DNA of 64,000 nucleotides from Martinezella rhizogenes (GTDB taxonomy: Bacteria > Pseudomonadota > Alphaproteobacteria > Rhizobiales > Rhizobiaceae): contig NZ_JAPYZZ010000021.1 in NCBI RefSeq assembly GCF_027460065.1, positions 1 to 64,000 on the forward strand. Direction: 5' to 3'. The position numbers and the translations under genes are program-made. The notes under the pieces were generated by a model, which was not told the DNA's origin, made no database searches, and saw nothing but the letters and a program-made list of their open reading frames with translations. Below, in pieces: positions 1-8,964 of this stretch. Every line of letters begins with the position of its first letter. Positions within the stretch are counted from its first letter, which is position 1.

Positions 1-100
1 GCATTGTGATGCGGTGGCGGGGGGTGGGGATGAGGGGGAAGGAATTATTTTTTGGGGCGCTGGAATAGGCGTGTCTTGGGGCTTCGGCGTTTGCCCGCTT

Positions 101-258
101 TACCCCCCTCTGTCCTGCCGGACATCTCCCCCACAAGGGGGGAGATCGACTCGCGGCGATGTCTCGGCTATCTCGATGTCTGAGGATGGAGTGGTGAAAG
201 CGCGCCTTGCCGATCTCCCCACCTGTGGGGGAGATGCCCGGCAGGGCAGAGGGGGGTA
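101..258. repeat. Family B intergenic inverted-repeat element, copy 1
   Basis: The element starts with TACCCCCCTCTGTCCTGCC and ends with the near-complementary GGCAGGGCAGAGGGGGGTA. The arms are about 49 bp and imperfect, around a core of about 60 bp. Copies with the same ends lie at 16961-17119 and 42386-42543. It has no coding capacity of its own; short reading frames across it are incidental. It lies downstream of cysQ, which is read toward it. Bases 1-100 show nothing recognisable. Confidence 0.85.
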
Positions 259-325
259 AAGCCGCATACGCCAACTCTATCAATGCCAAGCGTCGCAAAG
301 AACCACAGCACACTGCATGCGAGTA

Positions 326-1114
326 CTACCCGCCGATCTCCACCGCCATCGCCCCTTCGGCAATAAAATCCGGATTGGCCAGCGCATCCTCGCCTTCGCC
401 CCTCACCGCATAGGCGAGCAGCCGGCCTTCGCAATCGAGCGTGCGGCCGCCAGCGGCACGCAGCACGGCGTCGCCAGCGGCCGTGTCCCACATCATGGTG
501 CGGCTGAAGCGGGGGTAGATATCGGCGGCACCCTCCGCCAGCATGCAGAATTTCAGCGAGGAACCGACCGAGATACAGTCCTTCAGCCCGTGTTCGGCCA
601 CGAAGGCTTCCGTTTTGGCGGTGCAATGCGAACGGCTGATCAGCGCCACAGGCGAAGCGCCGCGTCGGCGGGCCCGGATGGGGTGGCGCGACAGGATCGC
701 GCCGTCGCCTGATATTGCGAGCTTTTCGGCGGCGTTGTCCTTGCCCGTCCATGCCTGCCCGCGGCAGGGGGCGTAGACCACGCCGGCCACCGGCACGCCG
801 TTGCGGATGAGCGCGATATTGACGGTGAAATCGTCCTTGCCGGAAATGAATTCCTTGGTGCCGTCAAGCGGATCGACGAGAAAGAACTCAGTCCCGGTTT
901 CCGGCAGGATGCCGTTCGACACGGCCTCTTCGGCAACCACGGGGATTTGAGGGAAATGCGCGGCCAGCGCCTCGAGAATGATCGTCTCGGCGCGCTGATC
1001 GGCTTCGGTCACCGGCGAGCAGTCATCCTTGTAGGACACATGCGGGCCAGCGCGGTGAACCGCCATGATCGCCTGTCCGGCGTCCAGCGCCGCTTTTGTC
1101 AATATGTCGATCAT
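326..1114 (-). CDS. cysQ: 3'(2'),5'-bisphosphate nucleotidase CysQ (inositol monophosphatase family)
   Basis: The enzyme hydrolyses PAP and PAPS (3'-phosphoadenosine derivatives of sulfate assimilation) in the cytoplasm. The protein shows the metal-binding signatures of the inositol-phosphatase superfamily: SPVTEADQRAE near residue 33, VVAEEA near 60, FLVDPLDGTKEF near 80 and a C-terminal MWDTAAGDAVLRAAGG motif. About 262 aa, normal for the family. The start at 1114 gives MIDILTKAALDAGQ, the usual CysQ N-terminus, with GAGAG just upstream; an in-frame ATG at 1168 would add 18 unlikely residues. It is transcribed away from the liv operon. SuhB-type inositol phosphatase is the alternative, but DPLDGTKEF favours CysQ. 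Confidence 0.9.
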   Translation of the reverse strand: MIDILTKAALDAGQAIMAVHRAGPHVSYKDDCSPVTEADQRAETIILEALAAHFPQIPVVAEEAVSNGILPETGTEFFLVDPLDGTKEFISGKDDFTVNIALIRNGVPVAGVVYAPCRGQAWTGKDNAAEKLAISGDGAILSRHPIRARRRGASPVALISRSHCTAKTEAFVAEHGLKDCISVGSSLKFCMLAEGAADIYPRFSRTMMWDTAAGDAVLRAAGGRTLDCEGRLLAYAVRGEGEDALANPDFIAEGAMAVEIGG

Positions 1115-1387
1115 CTCTCTGCCACAGCCATCCGGCGACGGGGGCATCCCGTAACGGGGTTTTGCCATTTCGTTCTTCGCTACTCCTTTGCCCGCTGCCC
1201 GTCAAATAATGGCATCAGACAATGCTAAAATAAGCATCCGGACGTCATTTTTTTAGCACTTCCTGCCAAAATCATGGCTCTTTTGACCGGGAAAGCGGCA
1301 GTCCATGTGGAAATTCCAAATTTTGTGCAGGATCGCCCGTTTTTGACTTCACATTTTTAGCGAACACGATATGCATTTTGGTAGTGG

Positions 1388-1416
1388 GGGTCGACTTATA
1401 AAGGCTTCCCTATAAT
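1388..1416 (+). promoter_or_regulatory. Possible promoter of the liv operon
   Basis: A perfect -10 hexamer TATAAT lies at 1411-1416, about 50 bases before livH. The -35 region is poor: TCGACT at 1391-1396 is too close, and the bases at 17-bp spacing are GGGTCG. A TTGACT at 1343-1348 could serve another start. The rest of the 1169-1464 gap shows no riboswitch, hairpin or gene. Confidence 0.35.
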
Positions 1417-1464
1417 TAACATAACGAGGCGTGGCCCATTTGAGGCCATACCCGGGGGAAAGAC

Positions 1465-2367
1465 ATGGAGTATTTTATCCAGCAGCTCATTAACGGGCTG
1501 ACTCTTGGATCGATCTATGGCCTCATCGCTATCGGCTACACGATGGTTTATGGCATTATCGGCATGATCAACTTCGCCCATGGCGATATTTTCATGCTTG
1601 GCGGCTTTGCCGCGCTGATCGTTTTTCTGATTGCAACATCGTTTTTCGCCGGCATTCCGGTGGCGCTTCTTCTGCTTTTGATGATGATCGTCGCCATGCT
1701 GATGACCGGCCTGTGGAACTGGGTGATCGAGCGCGTCGCCTACCGCCCGCTCAGAGGTTCGTTCCGTCTTGCGCCGCTGATCACTGCCATCGGCATGTCG
1801 ATCGCGCTGTCCAACTTCATTCAGGTCACGCAGGGACCGCGCAACAAGCCGATCCCATCAATGGTGACGGAAAGCTATCATTTCGGCGCCATCACCGTGT
1901 CGCTGAAGCAGCTGATCATCATGGTCGTTACCTCGGTGCTGCTTTTCGCCTTCTGGTATATCGTCAACAAGACCCCGCTCGGCCGGGCGCAGCGCGCCAC
2001 CGAACAGGACCGCAAGATGGCCGCCCTTCTGGGCGTTGATGTCGACAAGACGATCTCCATCACCTTCATCATGGGTGCGGCGCTGGCTGCGGTCGCGGGC
2101 ACCATGTATCTGATGTATTATGGTGTTGCCTCGTTCAGCGACGGCTTCGTGCCCGGCGTCAAGGCCTTCACCGCGGCCGTTCTCGGCGGCATCGGCTCGC
2201 TTCCGGGCGCCGTTCTCGGCGGCCTCCTGATCGGTCTCATCGAATCGCTGTGGTCGGCCTATTTCTCCATCGCCTACAAGGATGTCGCGGCATTCGGCAT
2301 CCTGGCATTCGTGCTGATCTTCAAGCCGACCGGTATTCTCGGTCGTCCGGAAGTCGAGAAGGTGTGA
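1465..2367 (+). CDS. livH: Branched-chain amino acid ABC transporter permease LivH
   Basis: Inner-membrane permease of a high-affinity leucine/isoleucine/valine-type ABC importer. The 300-aa protein begins with [40 protein letters not shown] (reported as its first part: [20 protein letters not shown]), the classic LivH N-terminus, and is hydrophobic throughout with about eight membrane segments. The C-terminal loop near residues 225-260 ([16 protein letters not shown]) is the family signature for contact with the ATPases. GGGGGAAAGAC precedes the ATG. It is the first gene of livHMGF, with livM starting 4 bases after its stop. Members of this family can take other amino acids, so exact specificity is unproven. 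Confidence 0.93.
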   Translation: MEYFIQQLINGLTLGSIYGLIAIGYTMVYGIIGMINFAHGDIFMLGGFAALIVFLIATSFFAGIPVALLLLLMMIVAMLMTGLWNWVIERVAYRPLRGSFRLAPLITAIGMSIALSNFIQVTQGPRNKPIPSMVTESYHFGAITVSLKQLIIMVVTSVLLFAFWYIVNKTPLGRAQRATEQDRKMAALLGVDVDKTISITFIMGAALAAVAGTMYLMYYGVASFSDGFVPGVKAFTAAVLGGIGSLPGAVLGGLLIGLIESLWSAYFSIAYKDVAAFGILAFVLIFKPTGILGRPEVEKV

Positions 2368-2371
2368 TCCC

Positions 2372-3769
2372 ATGACCAATATCGCTTCCGAAAATGCCGC
2401 TTCCAGCCCGAGCCTGATGGCGACGGCCGTGAAGGAGGGGCTGATTGCCGGCGTCATCTCGTTCGGCATGTTCATCCTCTATATCGGCATCATCACCTAT
2501 CAGGACATCAACAACCAGCTGATCTGGGGCACCCGCTGGGGGCTGCTGGCGATCTTCGTCGCCGTTGCCGCCGTTGGCCGCTTTCTTGTGGTCGGTTTCA
2601 TCAAGCCGTCGCTGGATCGGCGCAAGATCTCCAAGGCCAAGAGCGGCGTGCTGGAAATCTCCGAAGAAAAAGGCTTTTTCCACAAGCACTTCCTGAAATT
2701 CGCGCTGGTTTTGCTGCTGCTTTATCCCGTCATCGCCGTGCAGTTGTTCGGTTTTCAGGGTTCGCTGAAATTCGTCGACAATTTCGGCATCCAGATCCTG
2801 ATCTATGTGATGCTGGCCTGGGGCCTCAATATCGTCGTCGGTCTCGCCGGCCTGCTCGATCTCGGCTATGTGGCCTTTTATGCGGTGGGCGCCTATTCCT
2901 ACGCGCTGCTATCCAGCCAGTTCGGCCTGTCTTTCTGGGTGCTGCTGCCGGTTGCCGGCATTCTTGCCGGCTTCTGGGGCGTCATCCTTGGTTTCCCGGT
3001 GCTTCGTCTTCGCGGCGACTATCTGGCGATCGTCACACTCGCCTTCGGTGAAATCATCCGTCTGGTGCTGTTGAACTGGACGGCCGTCACCAAGGGCACC
3101 TTCGGTATTTCCGGCATCGCCAAGGCTTCCGTCTTCGGCATCTGGTCCTTCGATGTCGGTGCGTCCAACAACTTTGCCAAGGCCTTCGGCCTGTCGATGT
3201 CGTCGGCCTATTACAAGATTTTCCTGTTCTACGTGATCCTGCTGCTTTGCATGCTGACGGCTTACGTCACCATCAAGCTGCGCCGCATGCCGATCGGCCG
3301 TGCCTGGGAAGCGCTGCGTGAAGATGAAATCGCCTGCCGTTCGCTCGGCATCGATACCGTCATCACCAAGCTCACCGCCTTTGCCACGGGCGCGATGTTC
3401 GGTGGTTTTGCCGGCTCCTTCTTTGCCGCGCGTCAGGGTTTCGTGTCGCCGGAAAGCTTCGTGTTCCTGGAATCGGCCGTCATTCTCGCCATCGTCGTTC
3501 TCGGCGGCATGGGCTCGCTCACTGGTATCGCCATTGCGGCGCTCGTCATGGTCGGCGGCACCGAGCTTCTGCGCGAAATGGAGTTCCTGAAGCATGTCTT
3601 CGGGCCGGATTTCACGCCGGAACTTTACCGTATGCTGCTCTTCGGTCTTGCCATGGTCATCGTCATGCTGTTCAAGCCGCGCGGCTTCGTCGGCTCGCGT
3701 GAACCCACGGCCTTCCTTAAGGAACGCAAGGCCGTCTCCGGCAGCTTTACCAAGGAAGGTCACGGTTGA
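2372..3769 (+). CDS. livM: Branched-chain amino acid ABC transporter permease LivM
   Basis: Second permease of the LIV importer, 465 aa, with an N-terminal extension of about 130 residues carrying two or three extra membrane segments before the conserved core. The core has the LivM features [20 protein letters not shown] near residue 150 and the EAA-like loop [19 protein letters not shown] near 310, followed by [15 protein letters not shown]. It pairs with LivH to form the channel. Its TGA overlaps the livG ATG (TGATG), consistent with translational coupling. Confidence 0.93.
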   Translation: MTNIASENAASSPSLMATAVKEGLIAGVISFGMFILYIGIITYQDINNQLIWGTRWGLLAIFVAVAAVGRFLVVGFIKPSLDRRKISKAKSGVLEISEEKGFFHKHFLKFALVLLLLYPVIAVQLFGFQGSLKFVDNFGIQILIYVMLAWGLNIVVGLAGLLDLGYVAFYAVGAYSYALLSSQFGLSFWVLLPVAGILAGFWGVILGFPVLRLRGDYLAIVTLAFGEIIRLVLLNWTAVTKGTFGISGIAKASVFGIWSFDVGASNNFAKAFGLSMSSAYYKIFLFYVILLLCMLTAYVTIKLRRMPIGRAWEALREDEIACRSLGIDTVITKLTAFATGAMFGGFAGSFFAARQGFVSPESFVFLESAVILAIVVLGGMGSLTGIAIAALVMVGGTELLREMEFLKHVFGPDFTPELYRMLLFGLAMVIVMLFKPRGFVGSREPTAFLKERKAVSGSFTKEGHG

Positions 3770-4635
3770 TGGCTTCCGGAACGACAACAATGACAAATGA
3801 TACGATCCTCAAGGTCGAACATCTCTCGATGAAGTTCGGCGGCCTGATGGCCATCAACGACTTCTCCTTCGAGGCGAAGCGCGGCGAGATCACCGCATTG
3901 ATCGGCCCCAACGGCGCAGGCAAGACCACGGTCTTCAACTGCATCACCGGCTTCTACAAGCCGACGATGGGCATGATCACCATGCGCCAGCAGAATGGCG
4001 AGGCGCACCTTCTCGAGCGCCTGCCGGATTTTGAAATTACCAAGAAGGCAAAGGTCGCGCGCACCTTCCAGAACATCCGCCTGTTTTCAGGCCTGACTGT
4101 TCTGGAAAACCTGCTGGTGGCGCAGCACAATGCGCTGATGAAGGCTTCGGGTTACACCATTCTCGGTCTTCTCGGCCTGCCCGCCTATAAAAGAGCGGTC
4201 AACAGCTCGATCGAGAAGGCCAAGTACTGGCTGGAAAAGGCCGATCTGGTAGACCGGGCCGATGACCCTGCCGGCGATCTGCCCTATGGCGCCCAGCGCC
4301 GTCTGGAAATCGCCCGCGCCATGTGCACGGGGCCGGAACTTCTGTGCCTCGATGAACCGGCTGCCGGTCTCAATCCGAAGGAATCGCTTGCGCTCAACAC
4401 GCTGCTGCGCGGCATCCGCGACGAAGGCACGTCGCTGCTTCTCATCGAGCACGACATGTCCGTGGTGATGCAGATTTCCGACCACGTGGTGGTTCTGGAA
4501 TATGGCCAGAAAATTTCCGATGGTTCGCCGGACCATGTGAAGAACGACCCGAAGGTCATCGCCGCCTATCTGGGTGTCGAGGATGATGAAGTGGAAGACG
4601 TGATTGCGGAAGAACTCGACGGAGGAGCGGCCTGA
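3769..4635 (+). CDS. livG: Branched-chain amino acid ABC transporter ATP-binding protein LivG
   Basis: Cytoplasmic ATPase of the LIV importer, 288 aa. It has Walker A GPNGAGKTT near residue 47, a Q-loop at TFQNIRLF, the signature region LPYGAQRRLEIARAM (a PYGAQ variant common in LivG), Walker B LLCLDEP and the H-loop IEHDM. It carries the LivG-specific insertion between Q-loop and signature (residues about 110-150) and an acidic C-terminal tail (EDDEVEDVIAEE). The ATG at 3769 overlaps the livM stop; a TTG one codon earlier is less likely. Its stop overlaps the livF ATG. Confidence 0.94.
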   Translation: MASGTTTMTNDTILKVEHLSMKFGGLMAINDFSFEAKRGEITALIGPNGAGKTTVFNCITGFYKPTMGMITMRQQNGEAHLLERLPDFEITKKAKVARTFQNIRLFSGLTVLENLLVAQHNALMKASGYTILGLLGLPAYKRAVNSSIEKAKYWLEKADLVDRADDPAGDLPYGAQRRLEIARAMCTGPELLCLDEPAAGLNPKESLALNTLLRGIRDEGTSLLLIEHDMSVVMQISDHVVVLEYGQKISDGSPDHVKNDPKVIAAYLGVEDDEVEDVIAEELDGGAA

Positions 4636-5363
4636 TGTCCGGTGAACCGCTTCTGAAAGTCCAGGGTGTCGAAACCTATTATGGCAATATCCGGGCTCTG
4701 GCCGGTGTCGATGTCGAAGTCAACAAGGGTGAAATCGTCAGCCTGATCGGCGCCAACGGCGCCGGCAAGTCGACGCTGATGATGACCATCTGCGGCAGCC
4801 CGCAGGCCCGTGCCGGCCAGGTGATCTTCGATGGCGAGGATATCACCCAGCTGCCGACGCATCTCATTGCCCGCAAGCGTATTGCCCAGTCGCCCGAAGG
4901 CCGGCGGATTTTCCCGCGCATGACGGTGCTGGAAAACCTGCAGATGGGCGCCAATCTCGACAACCTGAAATATTTCAAGGAAGACGTCGAGAAGATCTTC
5001 GTGATGTTCCCGCGCCTGAAAGAACGCCAGAGTCAGCGTGGCGGCACGCTTTCCGGCGGCGAACAGCAGATGCTTTCCATCGGCCGCGCGCTGATGGCAC
5101 GGCCGAAGCTGCTGCTGCTCGACGAGCCGTCGCTCGGCCTTGCGCCGCTGATCGTCAAGGGCATCTTCGAGGCGATCAAGAAGCTGAACAAGGAAGAGGG
5201 GCTCACCGTCTTCCTGGTGGAGCAGAACGCCTTTGCGGCACTCAAGCTTTCCGACCGTGCCTATGTGATGGTCAACGGCAAGGTGACGATGAGTGGTTCG
5301 GGCAGGGAGCTGCTCGCCGATCCGCAGGTGCGCGCCGCCTATCTGGAAGGCGGACGGCACTGA
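4635..5363 (+). CDS. livF: Branched-chain amino acid ABC transporter ATP-binding protein LivF
   Basis: Second ATPase of the LIV importer, 242 aa. It shows Walker A GANGAGKST near residue 39, the LivF-typical Q-loop stretch SPEGRRIFPRMTVLENLQMG, the signature LSGGEQQMLSIGRALM, Walker B LLLLDEPSLGLAP and the H-loop switch VEQN, in which Q replaces the E/H spacing as usual for LivF. It begins at the livG stop (overlap of one base), completing livHMGF. Confidence 0.94.
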   Translation: MSGEPLLKVQGVETYYGNIRALAGVDVEVNKGEIVSLIGANGAGKSTLMMTICGSPQARAGQVIFDGEDITQLPTHLIARKRIAQSPEGRRIFPRMTVLENLQMGANLDNLKYFKEDVEKIFVMFPRLKERQSQRGGTLSGGEQQMLSIGRALMARPKLLLLDEPSLGLAPLIVKGIFEAIKKLNKEEGLTVFLVEQNAFAALKLSDRAYVMVNGKVTMSGSGRELLADPQVRAAYLEGGRH

Positions 5364-5533
5364 AAGATTTTACTTGCGCCGGAAATTTTGCGGCGCAAGA
5401 CTGCAAACCGCAACCTGCCGGGGCCCTGGTGTCAGACGGCGGGACGCAAACAATAAAATGCCCGGCGGGAAACGACGGGACGACAGACAAGGCAGGGCCA
5501 GGGTGTTTCAGCCCGGCACTGATGGGGAAAGAG

Positions 5534-5887
5534 ATGCAGGGCCTTTTTTTCGAAACCGATAACGGCGTGCGTTATGTTCTGCGCGCACTGGTTGTTCTCC
5601 TGGGTTTCTGGACGGCATGGCGCACGGGCAAATCCGTGGCCGATGGCTGGGGCGATTATACGCGTGTGGTAATCTATACGCTGGCATTGGGGCTCGTCAT
5701 GCGGTTTCTGCATTACGCGCTCTTCAACGGGCCGTTCATCAACGGCTTCTATTACGTGTTTGACGTCGTTCTTCTTCTGGTCTTTTCCAGCATCGGTTTC
5801 CGCATGCGCCGGACAAGCCAGATGGTCAATAACTACTATTGGCTCTATGACCGCACGTCGGCATTTTCCTACAAGAAGAAAGATTGA
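5534..5887 (+). CDS. Small membrane protein of the liv operon (DUF6867-like)
   Basis: Protein of about 117 aa with three hydrophobic segments (ALVVLLGFWTAW, VIYTLALGLVMRFLHYAL, FYYVFDVVLLLVFSSIGFRM) and a polar, Tyr- and Lys-rich C-terminus. I recognise it as the family of unknown function that follows livF in Rhizobiales, called DUF6867 from memory. Its place between livF and the binding-protein gene suggests a link to the transporter, but no function is known. The start at 5534 is chosen for the upstream GGGGAAAGAG; ATG 5522 is an alternative. Confidence 0.75.
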   Translation: MQGLFFETDNGVRYVLRALVVLLGFWTAWRTGKSVADGWGDYTRVVIYTLALGLVMRFLHYALFNGPFINGFYYVFDVVLLLVFSSIGFRMRRTSQMVNNYYWLYDRTSAFSYKKKD

Positions 5888-5913
5888 CAGGCGGATTTTT
5901 CCGGCTGCACAAT
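5884..5913 (+). promoter_or_regulatory. Candidate promoter for the LIV binding-protein gene
   Basis: TTGACA at 5884-5889, overlapping the stop of the preceding gene, is followed after 18 bases by CACAAT (4 of 6 matches to TATAAT). It stands about 90 bases before the binding-protein ATG. Extra expression of the binding protein relative to the membrane genes is usual, so a separate promoter is plausible. Confidence 0.4.
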
Positions 5914-6004
5914 GCTCGTCAGAGTGGAACGGTTTCTGTTCGGTTAAGGTGGGTATCGAACAGGTCCTTGCAATCAACCCATCCAAGGAACTGGGAGTAA
6001 AGTA

Positions 6005-7123
6005 ATGAAGAAGTCTCTTCTTTCCGCTGTTGCGCTGACCGCCATGGTCGCGTTTGGCGGTTCGGCCTGGGCCGATGTCGTGATCGCTGTCGGCGCACCG
6101 CTGACCGGCCCGAACGCTGCTTTCGGCGCTCAGATCCAGAAGGGTGCCGAACAGGCTGCAAAAGACATCAATGCCGCCGGCGGTATCAATGGCGAGCAAA
6201 TCAAGATCGTGCTGGGCGACGACGTATCCGACCCCAAGCAGGGTATTTCGGTCGCCAACAAATTCGTTGCTGACGGCGTGAAATTCGTTGTCGGCCACTT
6301 CAACTCGGGTGTTTCCATTCCGGCGTCTGAAGTTTACGCCGAAAACGGCATTCTCGAAATCACGCCTGCCGCGACCAACCCTGTTTTCACCGAACGCGGC
6401 CTGTGGAACACCTTCCGTACCTGCGGCCGTGACGACCAGCAGGGCGGTATCGCCGGCAAGTACCTGGCCGACCATTTCAAGGACGCCAAGGTCGCGATCA
6501 TTCACGACAAGACACCTTATGGTCAGGGTCTTGCCGATGAAACCAAGAAGGCTGCCAATGCTGCCGGCGTGACCGAAGTCATGTACGAAGGCGTCAACGT
6601 CGGCGACAAGGACTTCTCCGCGCTGATCTCGAAGATGAAGGAAGCCGGCGTTTCCATCATCTACTGGGGCGGCCTGCACACGGAAGCCGGCCTGATCATC
6701 CGCCAGGCGGCTGACCAGGGCCTGAAGGCCAAGCTCGTTTCGGGCGACGGTATCGTTTCGAACGAACTTGCCTCCATCGCCGGCGACGCCGTTGAAGGCA
6801 CGCTGAACACCTTCGGCCCCGATCCGACACTGCGCCCGGAAAACAAGGAGTTGGTCGAGAAGTTCAAGGCCGCCGGCTTCAACCCGGAAGCCTACACGCT
6901 CTACTCCTATGCCGCGATGCAGGCGATTGCAGGCGCCGCGAAGGCCGCCGGTTCCGTGGAGCCGGAAAAGGTTGCCGAAGCCCTGAAGAAAGGCTCCTTC
7001 CCGACCGCACTCGGCGAAATCTCCTTCGACGAGAAGGGCGACCCGAAGCTTCCCGGCTACGTCATGTACGAATGGAAGAAGGGCCCGGACGGCAAGTTCA
7101 CCTACATCCAGCAGGGCAGCTAA
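6005..7123 (+). CDS. livJ: Branched-chain amino acid ABC transporter periplasmic binding protein
   Basis: Periplasmic solute receptor of 372 aa that delivers amino acids to LivHM. It has an N-terminal signal peptide ([22 protein letters not shown], cleavage after AWA near residue 23), then the type I periplasmic-binding fold: [42 protein letters not shown], and a C-terminal FDEKGD...[25 protein letters not shown] stretch gives the ribosome site. It closes the liv cluster and is followed by a strong terminator. Whether it is the LivJ or LivK type cannot be told from sequence alone. Confidence 0.92.
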   Translation: MKKSLLSAVALTAMVAFGGSAWADVVIAVGAPLTGPNAAFGAQIQKGAEQAAKDINAAGGINGEQIKIVLGDDVSDPKQGISVANKFVADGVKFVVGHFNSGVSIPASEVYAENGILEITPAATNPVFTERGLWNTFRTCGRDDQQGGIAGKYLADHFKDAKVAIIHDKTPYGQGLADETKKAANAAGVTEVMYEGVNVGDKDFSALISKMKEAGVSIIYWGGLHTEAGLIIRQAADQGLKAKLVSGDGIVSNELASIAGDAVEGTLNTFGPDPTLRPENKELVEKFKAAGFNPEAYTLYSYAAMQAIAGAAKAAGSVEPEKVAEALKKGSFPTALGEISFDEKGDPKLPGYVMYEWKKGPDGKFTYIQQGS

Positions 7124-7145
7124 GCCTTTCCCTTATGCCTTATCG

Positions 7146-7177
7146 AAGCCCGGCAGCGATGCCGGGCTTTTTGTTTT
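7146..7177 (+). terminator. Rho-independent terminator of the liv cluster
   Basis: A perfect 10-bp stem, AAGCCCGGCA / TGCCGGGCTT with loop GCGA, is followed by TTTTGTTTT. It lies 23 bases after the stop of the binding-protein gene. Confidence 0.9.
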
Positions 7178-7218
7178 CCGGGTTAAGCCTCCTGACCTTC
7201 GTCATGCCGGCCATCTTT

Positions 7219-7752
7219 TCAGACGACGTCCGCCAAGCGCTCCAGCACCATGGCGGCCCGCTCAGAAACCGGCTCCTTCGGCACTATCACTGTTTCATAA
7301 TTCAGCCGGGCATAATCCCGGACCAGCCGCTCATATTCCTTAACCGCCGCATCGAAACCGTGTTTGCGCTCATCATCGCCGCGGTAGATTTCCGGCCAGG
7401 GTGGGGTGAGGAAGACCAGAGAATTATAACGGTGCGCATGGCGCAGCGTATCGATGAAGCCATCGCCGCTTATATGCCGTAATGCGGAGGCGGCATCGAT
7501 CAGGCCGCGGTCGAAGAAGACAAGGCCTTCCGGTGGGGCCATGCGCCGGTCTTCGAGCGCCATGGCGATGGCCCGGCGGGCGAAAGCCTGCATGTCGATC
7601 CAGGGCAGGGCCGCGCCGCCATTGCGGGTTTCCTCGATGACGATGCGGCGGCCCGGTTCTTCCACGATGGCGAAACCGCGCCGGGATAGTTCGGCAAGCA
7701 GGGTGGATTTACCGCCGCCGGAGCAGCCGGAAAGGATGATGAAACGGTTCAT
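7219..7752 (-). CDS. Small AAA/P-loop ATPase (NadR/AAA_28-like kinase fold)
   Basis: Single-domain 177-aa nucleotide-binding protein. The N-terminal ILSGCSGGGKSTL near residues 6-18 is Walker A, VVEEPGRR-like IVEEPGRRIVIEETRNG follows near residue 29, and LVFFDRGLIDAA near residue 78 resembles the D-R pair of AAA_28/NadR-like nucleoside-kinase folds. The C-terminal part has LTPPWPEIYRGDDERKHGFDAAV, typical of this group. The substrate is unknown. It stands alone, convergent with the liv cluster. Confidence 0.8.
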   Translation of the reverse strand: MNRFIILSGCSGGGKSTLLAELSRRGFAIVEEPGRRIVIEETRNGGAALPWIDMQAFARRAIAMALEDRRMAPPEGLVFFDRGLIDAASALRHISGDGFIDTLRHAHRYNSLVFLTPPWPEIYRGDDERKHGFDAAVKEYERLVRDYARLNYETVIVPKEPVSERAAMVLERLADVV

Positions 7753-7812
7753 GGGTGTTTGTTCCTGTGTTGAGGATGAGGGTGGAACAGAGGATTTTGG
7801 GGAGGATAGGTG

Positions 7813-7952
7813 GCCGCTTGTTTCTTCTCCCCGAAGGGGAGAAGGTGGCCCGAAGGGTCGGATGAGGGGGCTAGCTCTCCGGATATATCTACCGTCGCCC
7901 CCTCATCCCGCTGCCGCGGACTTCTCCCCCTCGGGGAGAAGAAACAAGCGGC
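7813..7952. repeat. Family A intergenic inverted-repeat element, copy 1
   Basis: A 140-bp element with perfect 22-bp terminal inverted repeats whose outer part reads GCCGCTTGTTTCTTCTCCCC. Inside are GGGTCGGATGAGGGGGC and its partner GCCCCCTCATCC. Related copies lie at about 15136, 31512 and 34186. It is non-coding and sits between the ATPase gene and the response regulator gene. Confidence 0.85.
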
Positions 7953-8034
7953 GGCCGCCCGGCCAATAAGCGGGTGGCGTGCACTCAAGCGGAAAATATA
8001 TGCCGGACGAACCTTAGCATATTAACGGCGGTCG

Positions 8035-8964
8035 TCACCCCTGATGCAGGACATGCGCCGCCTTGACCGCGGCGGAAGCGCGGTTTTCGACGCCGAGCTT
8101 CACATAGATCTGTTCCAGATGTTTGTTCACGGTTCTCGCGGAAAGGCCGAGAATATCGCCGATATCACGGTTGGACTTGCCTTTGGCGATCCACAACAGA
8201 ACTTCCGATTCCCGTGTGGTCAGGGCGAAATGGCTTTTCAGCAGATGGTCGTCGGATTTCTCGTTGGCGGCGGTCAGGCGGAAGAGATATTCGTCCGGTC
8301 CCATTGCGCCGAGGAAGGAGAGCTGCAGGGCAGGCCGTCCGGCCTCGGTGATCGTCAGCGGCGTGTCGCGGGCGGCATCCACCGTTGCCCTGTCCGAGAG
8401 CCAGCCGGAAATATGGGCAACGACGATCTCCAACCCGTCGTCGCGGCCGGTTGCGGCATTGACCAGCCGCGTCGCCTGCGGGGTGGACCAGTGGATGGCG
8501 CCATTGGCGCGCACGGCGAGCAGATGGCGGCCGGCGGCATCGAGCGCCACGCGGGCGCTCTGGGCCGAGCGGGCATTGGAAAGGTGCACGCGGATGCGGG
8601 CACGCAGCTCGTCAATATTGATCGGCTTGGTCAGATAATCGACACCGCCGGATTCGAGCGCCCGCACCACATGTTCGGTCTCCGTCAGCCCGGTCATGAA
8701 GATGACAGGCACCTGCGCCACCGCCGCATTGGCCTTCAGGCGGCGGCAGGTCTCGAAACCGTCCATGGTGGGCATGACGGCGTCGAGCAGGATGATATCG
8801 GGCGTGATGCGTTCAGCAATGTTGAGCGCGGCCTGTCCCGAGGTGGCGATGAGGGCGGAAAAGCCTGACTGTTCCAGCGCGTCGGTGAGGAACCCGAGCG
8901 CTTCCGGGCTGTCATCCACCAGCAGGACGATGTCTCTCGGAGCCGCTGTTGCCTGACCGCTCAT
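8035..8964 (-). CDS. LuxR/NarL-type response regulator
   Basis: 309-aa transcription factor. Residues about 12-125 form a receiver domain (LLVDDSPEALGF; phospho-acceptor Asp in DIILLDAVMPTMDG; the conserved Thr/Lys region near MTGL and LTKPINIDEL). Residues about 130-235 form an uncharacterised linker. The C-terminus (LTTRESEVLLWIAKGKSNRD through SARTVNKHLEQIYVKLGVENR) is a LuxR helix-turn-helix. Its ATG overlaps the stop of the hybrid kinase gene by 4 bases, so the two are co-transcribed and presumably partners. Confidence 0.92.
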   Translation of the reverse strand: MSGQATAAPRDIVLLVDDSPEALGFLTDALEQSGFSALIATSGQAALNIAERITPDIILLDAVMPTMDGFETCRRLKANAAVAQVPVIFMTGLTETEHVVRALESGGVDYLTKPINIDELRARIRVHLSNARSAQSARVALDAAGRHLLAVRANGAIHWSTPQATRLVNAATGRDDGLEIVVAHISGWLSDRATVDAARDTPLTITEAGRPALQLSFLGAMGPDEYLFRLTAANEKSDDHLLKSHFALTTRESEVLLWIAKGKSNRDIGDILGLSARTVNKHLEQIYVKLGVENRASAAVKAAHVLHQG

